A DNA stretch of 64,000 nucleotides. Origin: CAVPDG01 sp963702535. GTDB taxonomy: Bacteria > Chloroflexota > Anaerolineae > Anaerolineales > UBA4823. The position numbers were made by a program, and so were the translations under genes. Where the stretch lies: NCBI GenBank assembly GCA_963702535.1, contig CAVPDG010000010.1, positions 124,001-188,000 of the forward strand, in the 5' to 3' direction. A model generated the notes under the pieces. It worked only from the letters and a program-made list of their open reading frames with translations. It had not been told where the DNA came from and did not search any database. Numbering within the stretch: the first letter of the stretch is position 1; each line of letters starts with the position of its first letter. Positions 11,252-20,499 of the stretch are shown piece after piece.

Positions 11252-11260
11252 CGAAACTTC

Positions 11261-12709
11261 TTAGATACTCCCTAAAATCGCATCTGCCGCGAAGACGCCC
11301 GACATGGCTGCCGCTACCACCCCAAACCCAGGGTAAGTGGTCTGCCCAGCCAGGAATAGCCCGGGGAGTCGCGTCTTGTGCGGAAACATCGCCAGCGGAC
11401 CCGCAGCCGGAGATAAGCCGTACAAAGCCCCCTGGTACAGGTGCATCTGCTCCTGGAAGTCGCGCGGGCTGATGAGGCGCATCGCCGCGATCTGCAGCGG
11501 GTAGCGGCGCCTCAGCTTCGCGATGGCGCGCTCCGCCGTGCGCTGCCTGGCATTCTCGTCCCAGGCGGATAAGGGTATGCCCGCCTCCACCGGCAGGTAC
11601 AGCTCGATGATGCTTCCACCCGGCGGGGCAAGCTCCGGCATGGTCACCGTCGGCACGGTGTAGGTCAGCCAGTCGCCCGCCTCCCCGCTTTGGGAAAATA
11701 GCCTATCCTGCTCCTCCATGAAGGGCAGCTCATCCATGAAGTGGCTGGGCGCAGCGATGGCATTGGATAGCCCCAGTTGCAGCACGAAAGAGCGATGTGA
11801 AAGAGGCGCCTTGTGCGCCTTGCCTCGCATCCGGGCTGGCGCATCCGCGGCATCCAACAGCGACAGGATGGTCGCCATGCCGCTGGTGGTGGATAGCACT
11901 ACCGGAGATTCGATAACACCCACCCCTGCCGCCGCCACGCCGGTCACCCGTCCACCCTTCACGATAATCCGCTCGACGGGTGCATTCAATCTGATTTCAC
12001 CGCCATTCCTTATAAACGCCTCGCGCAGGGTTTCCGTGATCGCCCCCATCCCGCCTTCCGGCAGGTAGTAGCCATCCCGCAGCATCGAGACCAATCCCAG
12101 GACCATCGTCACCGGCATCTTCTCCGGCGGTACGCCGTTGAAGAGCAGCGCGCCTGAGAAAGCCGCCCGCACCGCCCGGCTGCTGAAAGATGCTTTCAGC
12201 TCATCGTCGGCGCTGCCGATCAGCTTGGGCAGATGCTTCCACCCGCGCAGCGCCATCCGCCCCAGCGAGAAGGGGTGGAAAGCCGCCTCCTTCGTGAAAA
12301 AATCCAGCACCGGCGACCATTTAGCCACCATCCGCTCAAGCTCGCCGCGCAGTTGGTCTTCATCGACGTCCTCGCCACCCCCTTCCACGCGCACGTCAAG
12401 CCCCTCGCCCATCGTCACGGTTGCCCCATCCGGCAGAGTCGTCGTATGGCTGGCTTTGATCTTGCGCAGCGGCAGGCAGGCCTCCCGTTCCAGCCCCAGC
12501 CGTGAAAACGCATGGTCGAGCACAGCGGGCAAGATCAGGCACAGCGCCCCATCGTTGAAGGTATAACCCTGCACGTCCGTGGTGGCGCAGCACCCGCCGG
12601 TCTTCTCCCTGGCTTCCAGGAGCTGCACCCGCACGCCTTGTTTCGCCAGCAGCGTCCCGGCTGTCAGCCCAGCCAGCCCGCCCCCGATGATGGTGATCTT
12701 CTTATCCAC
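11261..12709 (-). CDS. CrtI-type FAD-dependent oxidoreductase (phytoene desaturase/CRTISO-like)
   Basis: About 482 residues. The N-terminus is an FAD-binding Rossmann motif (IIGGGLAGLTAGTLL, then an acidic residue in LLEAREKTGG). The C-terminus carries the family ending GLFLAGQTTYPGFGVVAAAMSG. Proteins of this family desaturate or isomerise carotenoids and other polyenes, or act as general FAD amine/polyene oxidoreductases; the substrate cannot be read from sequence. The start is decided by the AGGAGG on the minus strand (12716-12721): ATG at 12715 abuts it with no spacing, whereas GTG at 12709 is 6 bp away, so GTG is preferred. The start lies inside the end of the upstream luciferase-like gene, suggesting translational coupling. 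Confidence 0.8.
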   Translation of the reverse strand: MDKKITIIGGGLAGLTAGTLLAKQGVRVQLLEAREKTGGCCATTDVQGYTFNDGALCLILPAVLDHAFSRLGLEREACLPLRKIKASHTTTLPDGATVTMGEGLDVRVEGGGEDVDEDQLRGELERMVAKWSPVLDFFTKEAAFHPFSLGRMALRGWKHLPKLIGSADDELKASFSSRAVRAAFSGALLFNGVPPEKMPVTMVLGLVSMLRDGYYLPEGGMGAITETLREAFIRNGGEIRLNAPVERIIVKGGRVTGVAAAGVGVIESPVVLSTTSGMATILSLLDAADAPARMRGKAHKAPLSHRSFVLQLGLSNAIAAPSHFMDELPFMEEQDRLFSQSGEAGDWLTYTVPTVTMPELAPPGGSIIELYLPVEAGIPLSAWDENARQRTAERAIAKLRRRYPLQIAAMRLISPRDFQEQMHLYQGALYGLSPAAGPLAMFPHKTRLPGLFLAGQTTYPGFGVVAAAMSGVFAADAILGSI

Positions 12710-13556
12710 GTCCATCCTCCTGCCATCCGGGTGGACCCTGGCGGATGCGCTCCAGCACCTGCGCCAGATCCGGCGCCGTCCAGCGCGCCTCCAGCCACCA
12801 TGTCGCCCCCGCCTCGGCGTACGGTCGCACGAGTACCGCCGCAGCAGCCGGGTCCTCGCCCGGCGTCTCGCCCTCCACCACGATATCGAAGGGCGTCGTT
12901 TCTCCCCGCCGCGCCTGGACATAAGCCCGCATCTCACTCACCTCCTGCGGCGTGGCGGGCGACATGCGCACCTTCCCATCTGCACCCATCACGTTCGGCA
13001 GCAAGCCATCGTAGCGCAGGGCGCGCCGCATCGATTTTTGCTGTGGCCACGCCCCCACCACCCAGATCGGGATGCGCGGCTGCTGCACAGGCGGCGGGGG
13101 CGGCGGCGTCAGGAAGTTCTCCTCATTCACATCCACCTGGTAGTGCTTCCCCGCGAAGCGCACCGGCATCCCCGCCCACAGGCGCCTCAGCAGCTCCAGC
13201 CCCTCGTCCAGCAGCTCCGCCCGCATTGCGCGGTCGGTCACCTCGCCAAACGCTGCAAAGCCGCTGTCCAGCGCGCCCAGCCCCACCGAGAGGATCACGC
13301 GCCCGTTGGAGAGCCGGTCGAGCGTCGCCGCCTCCGAAGCCAGCTTCCACGGGCGCATGCGTGAGAGCGGCGTGATCATCGTCCCCAGGCGGATGCGCTG
13401 CGTCACCATCGCCGCCGCCGCCAGCGAGACCCACGCGTCCACGCCCCACACCGGCTCCCAAACGAAGAACCCGTCCCAGCCCGCCTCCTCCGCCGCCTGG
13501 GCGAACTCCGCCGCCGTGCGCGCCTCCCCGCCTGGAAAGACAAAACCGTATTTCAT
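12702..13556 (-). CDS. LLM-class flavin-dependent oxidoreductase (luciferase-like)
   Basis: A 284-residue TIM-barrel protein of the bacterial-luciferase/F420-dependent family. It begins KYGFVFPGGEART and contains EEAGWDGFFVWEP, RIRLGTMITPL and RLSNGRVILSVGLG, the usual landmarks for FMN or F420 binding. The family oxidises small molecules with FMNH2 or reduces them with F420H2; which applies here is not visible. ATG 13556 is chosen over an in-frame ATG 15 bp upstream because AGGAGG lies 5 bp before it. A poly-Pro stretch (six prolines, about 13080-13100) interrupts the barrel and is unusual. It is co-transcribed with the CrtI-like gene, whose start it overlaps. Confidence 0.85.
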   Translation of the reverse strand: MKYGFVFPGGEARTAAEFAQAAEEAGWDGFFVWEPVWGVDAWVSLAAAAMVTQRIRLGTMITPLSRMRPWKLASEAATLDRLSNGRVILSVGLGALDSGFAAFGEVTDRAMRAELLDEGLELLRRLWAGMPVRFAGKHYQVDVNEENFLTPPPPPPVQQPRIPIWVVGAWPQQKSMRRALRYDGLLPNVMGADGKVRMSPATPQEVSEMRAYVQARRGETTPFDIVVEGETPGEDPAAAAVLVRPYAEAGATWWLEARWTAPDLAQVLERIRQGPPGWQEDGRG

Positions 13557-13605
13557 CTGAGCCTCCTCCATGCAACGATAAACATCTCCAGTTTAGCCGA
13601 AATGC

Positions 13606-13981
13606 TCACTTCTCTTCGCAACAGCGCACGATCGCCTGTAAGACTCTTTCTAAATCCTCAATAACTTCCCGATTCTCTGAAACGCAACACTCGTAGCCCA
13701 TGCTGGGTTAATATTTGATCACGTTCGGCGTCATAATCAGCTCGACTCTCATGCACCGCACCGTCCAGCTCAACCGCTAACCCTGCCGCGTGGCAGTAAA
13801 AATCGACGATGTAGCCCGCGATCACTTGCTGCCGGCGGAAATGCCAGCCGCCCAGCTGGTTGGCGCGCAGATGCTGCCACAGGAGACGCTCGGCATCGGT
13901 CATATTATGGCGTAGTTCGCGTGCGCGGGCAGCCTTTTTGGGATCGACTTTTTGTCCAATGACAATATTCTTGGGCGTCAT
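13606..13981 (-). CDS. DUF559 (Vsr-like) endonuclease-fold protein, frameshift near its end
   Basis: A small protein of about 124 residues with the DUF559 pattern: ARELRHNMTDAERLLWQHLR, then FRRQQVIAGYIVDFYC, then LAVELDGAVHE, and a final strand LRVLRF. These are the restriction-endonuclease-fold core positions (D in IVDFYC; ELDG) related to Vsr mismatch nucleases. The reading frame closes early at a TAG near 13660, but a neighbouring frame continues with the expected helix NREVIEDLERVLQAIV and ends at TGA 13606-13608. A one-base break near 13680-13690 is therefore likely. ATG 13981 has GAGAGG about 8 bp upstream. DUF559 genes are often dispersed singletons, and this one lies next to a palindromic repeat. 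Confidence 0.75.
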
Positions 13982-14000
13982 TTTCTGTACCTCTCTCATC

Positions 14001-14083
14001 CCCCAACCCCTTCTCTCTCCGAAACGGCGAGAGAAGGGGAGACTCCCCTTCCCGTGTCGGGAAGGGGGTCGGGGGGTTAGGTA
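14001..14083. repeat. REP-like double palindromic repeat
   Basis: Two adjacent hairpins: CCCCTTCTCTC (14007-14017) with GAGAGAAGGGG (14029-14039), and CCCCTTCCCG (14045-14054) with CGGGAAGGGG (14058-14067). They are flanked by ccccaacccc on the left and ggggggtt on the right. Such CCCCTTCCCG palindromes are commonly dispersed in intergenic DNA of many phyla. It lies directly upstream of the DUF559 gene. I see no second copy in the window. Confidence 0.65.
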
Positions 14084-14267
14084 GCCCATCTCTCTCAAAA
14101 CCGATTTTATCCCACAACACGCACCCCAACCAACCATCACACCCAGACCCCTAAAAATGCTATACTATATCCAGGCGCAACCAACAGGAGACCTTGTCCT
14201 CACCGGCTCAAAACAGATTTACTCACACCTTACCAGAACCACCCAACCAGTGACTTGGACGAACAGA

Positions 14268-15632
14268 ATGGCGCCCAAATTCTCACGCAAATTCATCTTC
14301 ATTATTCTTGCTTGCTGGCTCGCAGCCTGCTCGCAGCCCCGGTCACAACCCTCCGGCACCCCGACGATCCAGATGGCATTTCAATCCACGACTCCACTAA
14401 GCACTGCAACAGCGACGTTAGCGCCAACTTCTACTACGCCCCCCACTGCCACAGTAACCCCCACAAGCACGCCTGACCCGCGACTGGTTTACCAATGTGT
14501 CGATATTGCACCTGCACTTTCGCAAGATGCTTCTTTTGAGGGTACTCTTGCAATAAATAGTCGCTCATCCGAAAGTGATGACTATCTATTAAATCTGAAA
14601 AATGGAACAAGGCTTCTCCTTGGAAATATATGGGATATGGCAGTCTCACCCGATGGTAGAAAATTGGCGTATCAGCCATTAAGTTCTAACTCATTAATAG
14701 TAGCAGATGAACAGAACAGGTCGCTGGCAACATTTTTTGGAAATTCTGGACCCATCTCCTCAAATGACAACATTATTGGGTGGTTAGATAACGATCAAAT
14801 TCTTTTACAAATTGAAAGAGAAACATCTGATTACGAGGAGGATAAGCTTCCCGCTTTAGTGATATTCAATCCTGTTACAAAGGATCACCAGGAGTTTTTG
14901 CCCGAGGATTATCCAAATATTGTTAATCATCCAGAGCCAGGTGCTGTAGGTTGGCTTCGTTCACGGATAGTATTGGATCCATCTATCACGAGGTTAGTTT
15001 ATCCATCATTTGGAATTAGTGACGAACCACCGATTATCCTTTGGGACATATTGTCAAATCGTGAGATCAATCGAATATACAGTCGTGTGGATTATGGTAA
15101 CACACCGGTCTGGTTGCCGGATGGGTCGCAGGTAGTTGTCATTGCGCCAATGATATACACAAGCCCTGCGTATGGCAACCAGATCGACAATATGCCCGGC
15201 GAGTCCTCAGTAGGAGGTGAGGAGCTCATGGGCATGAGCCGGGATGGCTTACTCAAACGCCTGACCTACCTGACAAACACTTATGTAGCCCACCCTGGCG
15301 CCATGTCGCTCTCGCCGGATGGTCGCTATATCGCCTATTGGCTGACCATCGAGGCCAGCCCCTATCCCGGCGAGCGCCTGGCTGTTGCTGACTTGCTCAC
15401 CGGAAATGTGACGAACTATTGCATAGCAGGATACCCGGGTCGCTCTTTTGGTGAATCGTTTCCTCCCGTTTGGTCGCCGGATGGGAAGGGCCTTGCCGTC
15501 ACCTACCCGGTTAAAAAGCCGGAAGGCAGGTTTTTTGGCACGAATGTTTTGGTGCTTGATCTGGAGCGTGAGGTCGCTGCGCAGGTAGCCGAATTGGCGG
15601 CGGTTTCTGGCTGGATGCTTCCAGCACCTTAG
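14268..15632 (+). CDS. Lipoprotein with TolB/WD40-like beta-propeller
   Basis: About 454 residues. ATG 14268 starts a clear lipoprotein signal: basic n-region, hydrophobic FIFIILACWLA and lipobox LAAC followed by Ser. A Thr/Pro-rich linker follows (about residues 25-75), then a propeller-like body with strands such as MAVSPDGRKLAY, VWLPDGSQVVVI, MSLSPDGRYIAYWL and VWSPDGKGLAVTY. No catalytic motif is seen; a cell-surface binding or scaffold role is likely. The middle of the gene (about 14500-15150) is visibly more AT-rich than its neighbours, unlike the conserved genes around it, which suggests a different history or relaxed codon use. It is a single-gene unit ending just before the ileS promoter. 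Confidence 0.75.
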   Translation: MAPKFSRKFIFIILACWLAACSQPRSQPSGTPTIQMAFQSTTPLSTATATLAPTSTTPPTATVTPTSTPDPRLVYQCVDIAPALSQDASFEGTLAINSRSSESDDYLLNLKNGTRLLLGNIWDMAVSPDGRKLAYQPLSSNSLIVADEQNRSLATFFGNSGPISSNDNIIGWLDNDQILLQIERETSDYEEDKLPALVIFNPVTKDHQEFLPEDYPNIVNHPEPGAVGWLRSRIVLDPSITRLVYPSFGISDEPPIILWDILSNREINRIYSRVDYGNTPVWLPDGSQVVVIAPMIYTSPAYGNQIDNMPGESSVGGEELMGMSRDGLLKRLTYLTNTYVAHPGAMSLSPDGRYIAYWLTIEASPYPGERLAVADLLTGNVTNYCIAGYPGRSFGESFPPVWSPDGKGLAVTYPVKKPEGRFFGTNVLVLDLEREVAAQVAELAAVSGWMLPAP

Positions 15633-15655
15633 TCGGTAGCTTGCCTCATACCCTG

Positions 15656-15684
15656 TTGACCTCCACCCCATTCTGTGGCATAAT
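15656..15684 (+). promoter_or_regulatory. Sigma-70-type promoter for the ileS T-box transcript
   Basis: TTGACC (15656-15661) and CATAAT (15679-15684) are separated by exactly 17 bp. The predicted start near 15691 is immediately before the T-box leader. Confidence 0.75.
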
Positions 15685-15692
15685 CTCGCCAT

Positions 15693-15969
15693 CCGATTGA
15701 AAAAGGCCGTGATGGAAACGAGTAAGCCCGTTGCAAGTCTGGCAGCGAACCCGGGAATGGTGCGAGCCGGGGCAGACCAGCAGGCTGAAAATCCTTCCGG
15801 AGCCGCAAACCGAAACCCTTTAGGGGAGTAAGTGCGCCGGGTTCGCCCCCCGTTATCCAGAGCGCGGGGATTGGCGTCCCTGTCTGAGGCGCCCGCTATG
15901 GCGGGAACCAGGGTGGTACCGCGGGAGATCTTCTCTCGTCCCTGTCCGGGGACGGGAGTTTTATTTTTT
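15693..15969 (+). promoter_or_regulatory. T-box leader (isoleucine) with transcription terminator
   Basis: The canonical T-box bulge sequence AGGGTGGTACCGCG is at 15910-15923. Upstream is a long structured stem I region. A candidate specifier ATC (Ile) sits at 15791-15793 in the unpaired-looking context GAAAATCC; this assignment is tentative. Downstream, CTCTCGTCCC (15933-15942) pairs with GGGACGGGAG (15949-15958), followed by TTTTATTTTTT, which is the terminator. The ileS Shine-Dalgarno comes right after. Uncharged tRNA-Ile would stabilise the antiterminator and allow ileS transcription. Confidence 0.93.
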
Positions 15970-15980
15970 ATGGAGGAGCT

Positions 15981-18900
15981 ATGCCGTTTACAGAAGTGCC
16001 TGCCAAGGTGGATTTTCCAGAACAGGAGCGCCAGCTTCTGAAGTTCTGGAAGGAGAGCCGCTCTTTCGAGAAGCTGCGCCAGTTACACCAGCACGACCCC
16101 CACTGGTCGTTCATCGATGGTCCCATCACCGCCAACAACCCCATGGGCGTCCATCACGGCTGGGGGCGCACCTATAAAGACCTGTTCCAGCGCTTCCGCG
16201 CCATGCAGGGCAAGAAGCTGCGCTACCAGAACGGCTTCGACTGCCAGGGCTTGTGGGTGGAGGTCAACGTCGAGAAGGAGATGGGCTTCACCACCAAGAA
16301 GGACATCGAGGACTACGGCTTGGAGCAGTTCGTGCGCATGTGCAAAGCGCGCGTCCTGCGCTTCGCCGCCGTGCAGACGGGCCAGTCCGTGCGCCTGGGC
16401 TACTGGATGGACTGGAACGACCCCGACCAGCTGCGCTGGCTGGCGGAGAAGCTGATGGACTCCCCCAGGAGGTCATCACCGTCGATGGTCCCGAAGGTCC
16501 CGTCACCGATACGGTCGAGCAGATCGTCGGTCGCCTCGGTCTGCCCGAGCTGGGCGGCAGCTACTTCACCTTCTCCAACGAGAACAACTACATGATCTGG
16601 AGCATGTCCTGAAGAAGTGCTGGGAGAAGGGCTGGCTCTACCGCGGCGCCGACGTCATGCCCTGGTGCCCGCGCTGCGCCACCGGCATCAGCCAGCACGA
16701 GATCGTCACCGATGGCTACGCCGAGCTCACCCACCGCAGCGTCACCCTGCGCTTCCCCCTGCGCCAGGGCGGATTGGGCAGCCCCCGCCGCCGCGATCCC
16801 GCCACCGGCTTGCCTGAATCGCTCCTGGTCTGGACCACCACCCCCTGGACGCTCACCAGCAACGTCGCCGCCGCCGTCGGCGCCGGTCTGACCTACGCCA
16901 AAGTGCGCCAGGGCGACGAGATCTTCTACCTCTCCAAAGGCACGCTGCACATGCTGCGCGGCGAGTACCAGGTGCTCGGCGAGCTGCCCGGCAGCCAGAT
17001 GGTCGGCTGGACCTATGACGGTCCCTTCGACGACCTGCCCTCCGCCCAGTCGCCCGGCGGGCACACCCACCTCACCGAGCTGACGCGTGATATCGGGCAG
17101 TCGGCGGCGCAAGCCCACCAGGTCATCCCCTGGGATGAGGTCGGCGAGACCGAGGGCACCGGCATCGTCCACATTGCCCCCGGCTGCGGCGCCGAGGACT
17201 TCCTCCTCGGTCGCCAGTATGGCCTCCCCCTGGTCGCGCCCCTCGAAGACGAAGGTCATTTCGTGGATGGCTTTGGCTGGCTTACCGGCATGCACGTCTC
17301 GGAAGTCGCCACGCCCATCTTCGCCGAGCTGGAGCGCAAGGGGTTCATGTACCACGTCGAGCCATACACCCACCGCTACCCCACCTGCTGGCGCTGCCGC
17401 ACCGAGCTCGTCTTCCGCCTGGTCGACGAGTGGTTCATCAGCATGGGCGAGGTCTACGACAAGCCCCGCGAGCAGCTCACTGCCGAGGAAAAAGACCGCA
17501 GCCTGCGCTACCAGATCATGGACGTCGTCGACCAGATCCGCTGGATCCCCGAGTTTGGCTACTCGCGCGAGATGGACTGGCTGCGCAACATGCACGACTG
17601 GATGATCAGCAAGAAGCGCTACTGGGGTCTCGCCCTGCCCATCTGGGTCTGCGCCGGCTGCGGCGAGTACGAGGTCATCGGCGACGAGGTGGAGCTGAAA
17701 GCGCGCGCCGTCGCCGGTTGGGACGAGTTCGCCGGGCACACCCCCCACCGCCCCTACGTCGACGCCGTTCGCCTGCAATGCCCCCACTGCGGCGGCGCGA
17801 TGAGCCGCATCCCCGACGTGGGCAACCCCTGGCTGGATGCCGGCATCGTGCCCTTCAGCACCCTGCAGTACCGCCACGACCGTGAGTTCTGGCGTTCCTG
17901 GTACCCCGCCCAGTGGATCAGCGAATCCTTCCCCGGTCAGTTCCGCAACTGGTTCTACAGCCTGCTTGCCATGGCGACCGTGGTGGATAGCAGCCCGCCA
18001 TTCCTGGAAAACTTCGGCTATGCCACCCTGCTGGCGGAGGATGGGCGCCCCATGCACAAGTCCTGGGGCAACTCCATCGAGTTCAACGAGGCCGCCGATA
18101 AGATGGGCGTGGATACCATGCGCTGGCTGTACTGCGCCCACAAGCCGGAGAACGAGCTGCTCTTCGGCTACACGCGCGGCGAGGACGCCCGCAAGCGCTT
18201 CCTCATCCCCCTGTGGAACGTCTACTCCTTCCTGGCAACCTACGCCCGGCTGGATGGCTGGGAGCCAGCCCACCCTTCGACCCTGCCGTGCCCGAAGGGC
18301 CCACTCCCCACAGCGACAACCTGCTCGACCGCTGGATCCTGGCGCGCCTCAACCAGGTGGTGAGCGCGCGTCACTGAAACCCTGGAGAATTCGGACACGC
18401 TCTCCGCCACCATCGCCCTGGAAGCCCTGCTGGAGGACCTCAGCAACTGGTACGTGCGCCGCAGCCGCCGCCGCTACTGGAAGTCGGAGCACGACGCCGA
18501 TAAGGACGTGGCTTACGCCACCCTGTACCACGTCATGGTCAAGCTGGCCCGCCTGCTGGCGCCCTTCATCCCCTTCATGACCGAGGTCATGTACCAGAAC
18601 CTGGTGCGCTCCGTCCGGCCGCAGGCTTACGAGAGCGTCCACCATACCGCCTGGCCCCAGGCTGACTCCGCCGTGCAGGACGAGAGCCTGCTGGAGCAGA
18701 TGGCGCTGGCGCGCGCGATTGCCAGCCTGGGGCTCAGCGCCCGCAATGCCGCTGGCTTGAAGGTGCGCCAGCCGCTCTCGCGTGTCCTGGTTTACGCCGG
18801 TGGGCAGCGTCGCCTTCGCGACGAGCTGGTCGAGATCGTCACCGACGAGCTGAACGTCAAGAGCTTCGAGTTCGTCGAGCAAGCCAGCCGCCTGGTCACC

Positions 18901-19429
18901 TACCGCGTCATGCCCGATAACAAGTCGCTGGGACCGCGCTTCGGGGCGCTCTTCCCCAAGGTGCGCTCCGCCCTTTCCGCCCTGGATCCCGCCCGTGTCG
19001 CTGAAAGCGTCGCCGCGGGCGTCCCGCTCGCCGTTGAAGTGGATGGTCAAACCGTAGACCTGGCGCCCAATGAGATCATCGTCACCACCCAGCCCGCCGA
19101 GGGTCTCGCCGTGGCTTCCGACAAGCTGGCGACGGTGGCGGTGGATGCCACTCTCACGCCCGAGCTGAAAGCCGAGGGGCTGGCACGTGAGGTCGTGCGC
19201 CGCATCCAGGCCATGCGCAAGAGAAGCCGGCTTCGACATCGCCGACCGCATCACCACCTTCTACCAGTGCGGCAGCGAGCTGGCAGCCGTCTTTGCGCAG
19301 TGGCAGGCTTACATCATGTCCGAGACTCTCACCACACGCCTGGTCATGGAAGCAGCCCCCGCGCAGGCTTACAACGAGGCGCACAACCTCGACGGGCAGG
19401 AGCTCATCCTGGGCGTCTTGCGCAATTAA
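15981..19429 (+). CDS. ileS: Isoleucyl-tRNA synthetase, divergent type (five frameshifts)
   Basis: Class I aminoacyl-tRNA synthetase of about 1,150 residues that charges tRNA-Ile. ATG 15981 follows GGAGGAG. The HIGH region is divergent (NPMGVHHGWGRT) and the KMSKS-equivalent is MHKSWGN (about 18053-18073). A zinc-type CPRC pair near 16667, the connective editing region and the anticodon-binding domain (YVRRSRRRYW, about 18450) are in normal order. The frame breaks five times: about 16458 (a C missing from a C-run), 16600 (a G missing), 18300 (one base missing), 18370 (one extra) and 19215 (one extra). Every segment is well conserved up to its break, so the breaks are best explained as sequence errors. 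The upstream Ile T-box independently supports the specificity. A duplicate, antibiotic-tolerant type of IleRS remains possible, because the signature motifs differ from the standard enzyme. Confidence 0.9.
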
Positions 19430-19433
19430 TCGA

Positions 19434-19467
19434 AAAAGAGGGTGCAGATTAGGCTGCACCCTCTTTT
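19434..19467. terminator. Rho-independent terminator after ileS
   Basis: A perfect inverted repeat, AAAAGAGGGTGCAG (19434-19447) with CTGCACCCTCTTTT (19454-19467), around a 6-nt loop and ending in a T-run. It begins 5 bp after the ileS stop. Confidence 0.93.
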
Positions 19468-19504
19468 CAGGATCACCCCGCTTCGAGGAGGGCGTAAGGA
19501 ACGC

Positions 19505-20374
19505 ATGAGTAAAGCCATCCACCTGGAGCGCAAGCACTGGCTGGTTATTCTCGCCTCTGCCGCATTGCTCGTATTGCTGGCTTTCGCCGGCAAGTACATC
19601 CCCGGCGGGGTGGATTGGAGCTGGACGTTCCGCCCCGCCTCGCTCGACCTGCTGGCGGGTCGCTCCCCCTACCAGGACCAGGCTCTGAAAGCCCCCTACG
19701 CCGGCGCGCCGTGGGGGCTGCTACCCCTCCTGCCTCTGGCTTTGCTGCCGGAGTCAGCCGGGCGGGGCATCCTCTTCGGGATTTCCCTGGTTGCCTTTGC
19801 CCTTGCCGCCATCCGCATGGGCGCCAGGCCGCTCACGCTGGTCGTCTTCTTGCTCTCCCCTCCCGTCTGGCATTGCCTCTTGAACGCCAACCTGGACTGG
19901 CTGCCCTTGCTCGGCTTCAGCATGCCGCCCATGTGGGGGCTGTTCTTCCTGGCTGTCAAGCCCCAGATGGGGAGCATCCTGGCGCTCTTCTGGCTGGTCG
20001 AAGCCTGGCGGGCAGGCGGCTTGCGCCAGGTGGTGCGCGTCTTCGCCCCTGTCACACTGGTGTTGCTCGTCTCTCTCGCTGTATTCGGTCTCTGGCCGCT
20101 CAACATGCTCAAGGCGACGGAATTCACCACCTACTGGAACGCCAGCCTGTGGCCCTATTCTATCCCCGTCGGTCTGGTCCTGACGGTGGCAGCCATCCGC
20201 CGCCGCGAGCCGCGCTACGCCATGGCTGCCTCACCCTGCCTATCCCCGCACGTCCTTTTCCACTCCTGGTCCGGGGCTTTGATCACCCTGGTCACGTCAC
20301 CGCCGGAGATGATCGCCGCTGTGGTCGGATTGTGGATCCTGGTCGGCATGCGCGCCCTCAGTGTTAATGGCTGA
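19505..20374 (+). CDS. Polytopic membrane protein (DUF2029/GT87-like hint)
   Basis: A 289-residue integral membrane protein with about eight hydrophobic segments. ATG 19505 has AAGGA 4 bp upstream. An early periplasmic-type motif, FRPASLDLLAGRSPYQ, resembles the start of the first loop in DUF2029/GT87 polyprenyl-phosphate-dependent mannosyltransferases (the G.(N/S)PY motif), and the protein is somewhat shorter than that family. No catalytic Asp motif is clear, so I treat the transferase idea as a hint only. It stands alone between the ileS terminator and a promoter-like TATAAT at 20441-20446. Confidence 0.6.
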   Translation: MSKAIHLERKHWLVILASAALLVLLAFAGKYIPGGVDWSWTFRPASLDLLAGRSPYQDQALKAPYAGAPWGLLPLLPLALLPESAGRGILFGISLVAFALAAIRMGARPLTLVVFLLSPPVWHCLLNANLDWLPLLGFSMPPMWGLFFLAVKPQMGSILALFWLVEAWRAGGLRQVVRVFAPVTLVLLVSLAVFGLWPLNMLKATEFTTYWNASLWPYSIPVGLVLTVAAIRRREPRYAMAASPCLSPHVLFHSWSGALITLVTSPPEMIAAVVGLWILVGMRALSVNG

Positions 20375-20499
20375 TGCTTGCACAGCGCAAAAGTTGATTC
20401 TGCCCTCCACAGGCGAGGGTGCGACCCATTCTGATGCGGTTATAATAACAAGGATCAGTCAACCAAAGGGCTTCTGAATCAGGGAGGGTAAAAACGCCC

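Noticed and set aside
14007..14067. CRISPR repeats
   Set aside because: Two adjacent palindromes with no spacer series and different stems; they are REP-like, and no cas genes are nearby.
16588..18273. 561-codon minus-strand open frame opposite ileS
   Set aside because: Its sequence is a Gly/Val/Ala-rich shadow of the synthetase frame, without a ribosome binding site or known motif.
15981..19429. ileS as a pseudogene
   Set aside because: All domains are conserved, the T-box and promoter are intact, and breaks elsewhere in unrelated genes have the same single-base nature. Sequencing error is simpler.
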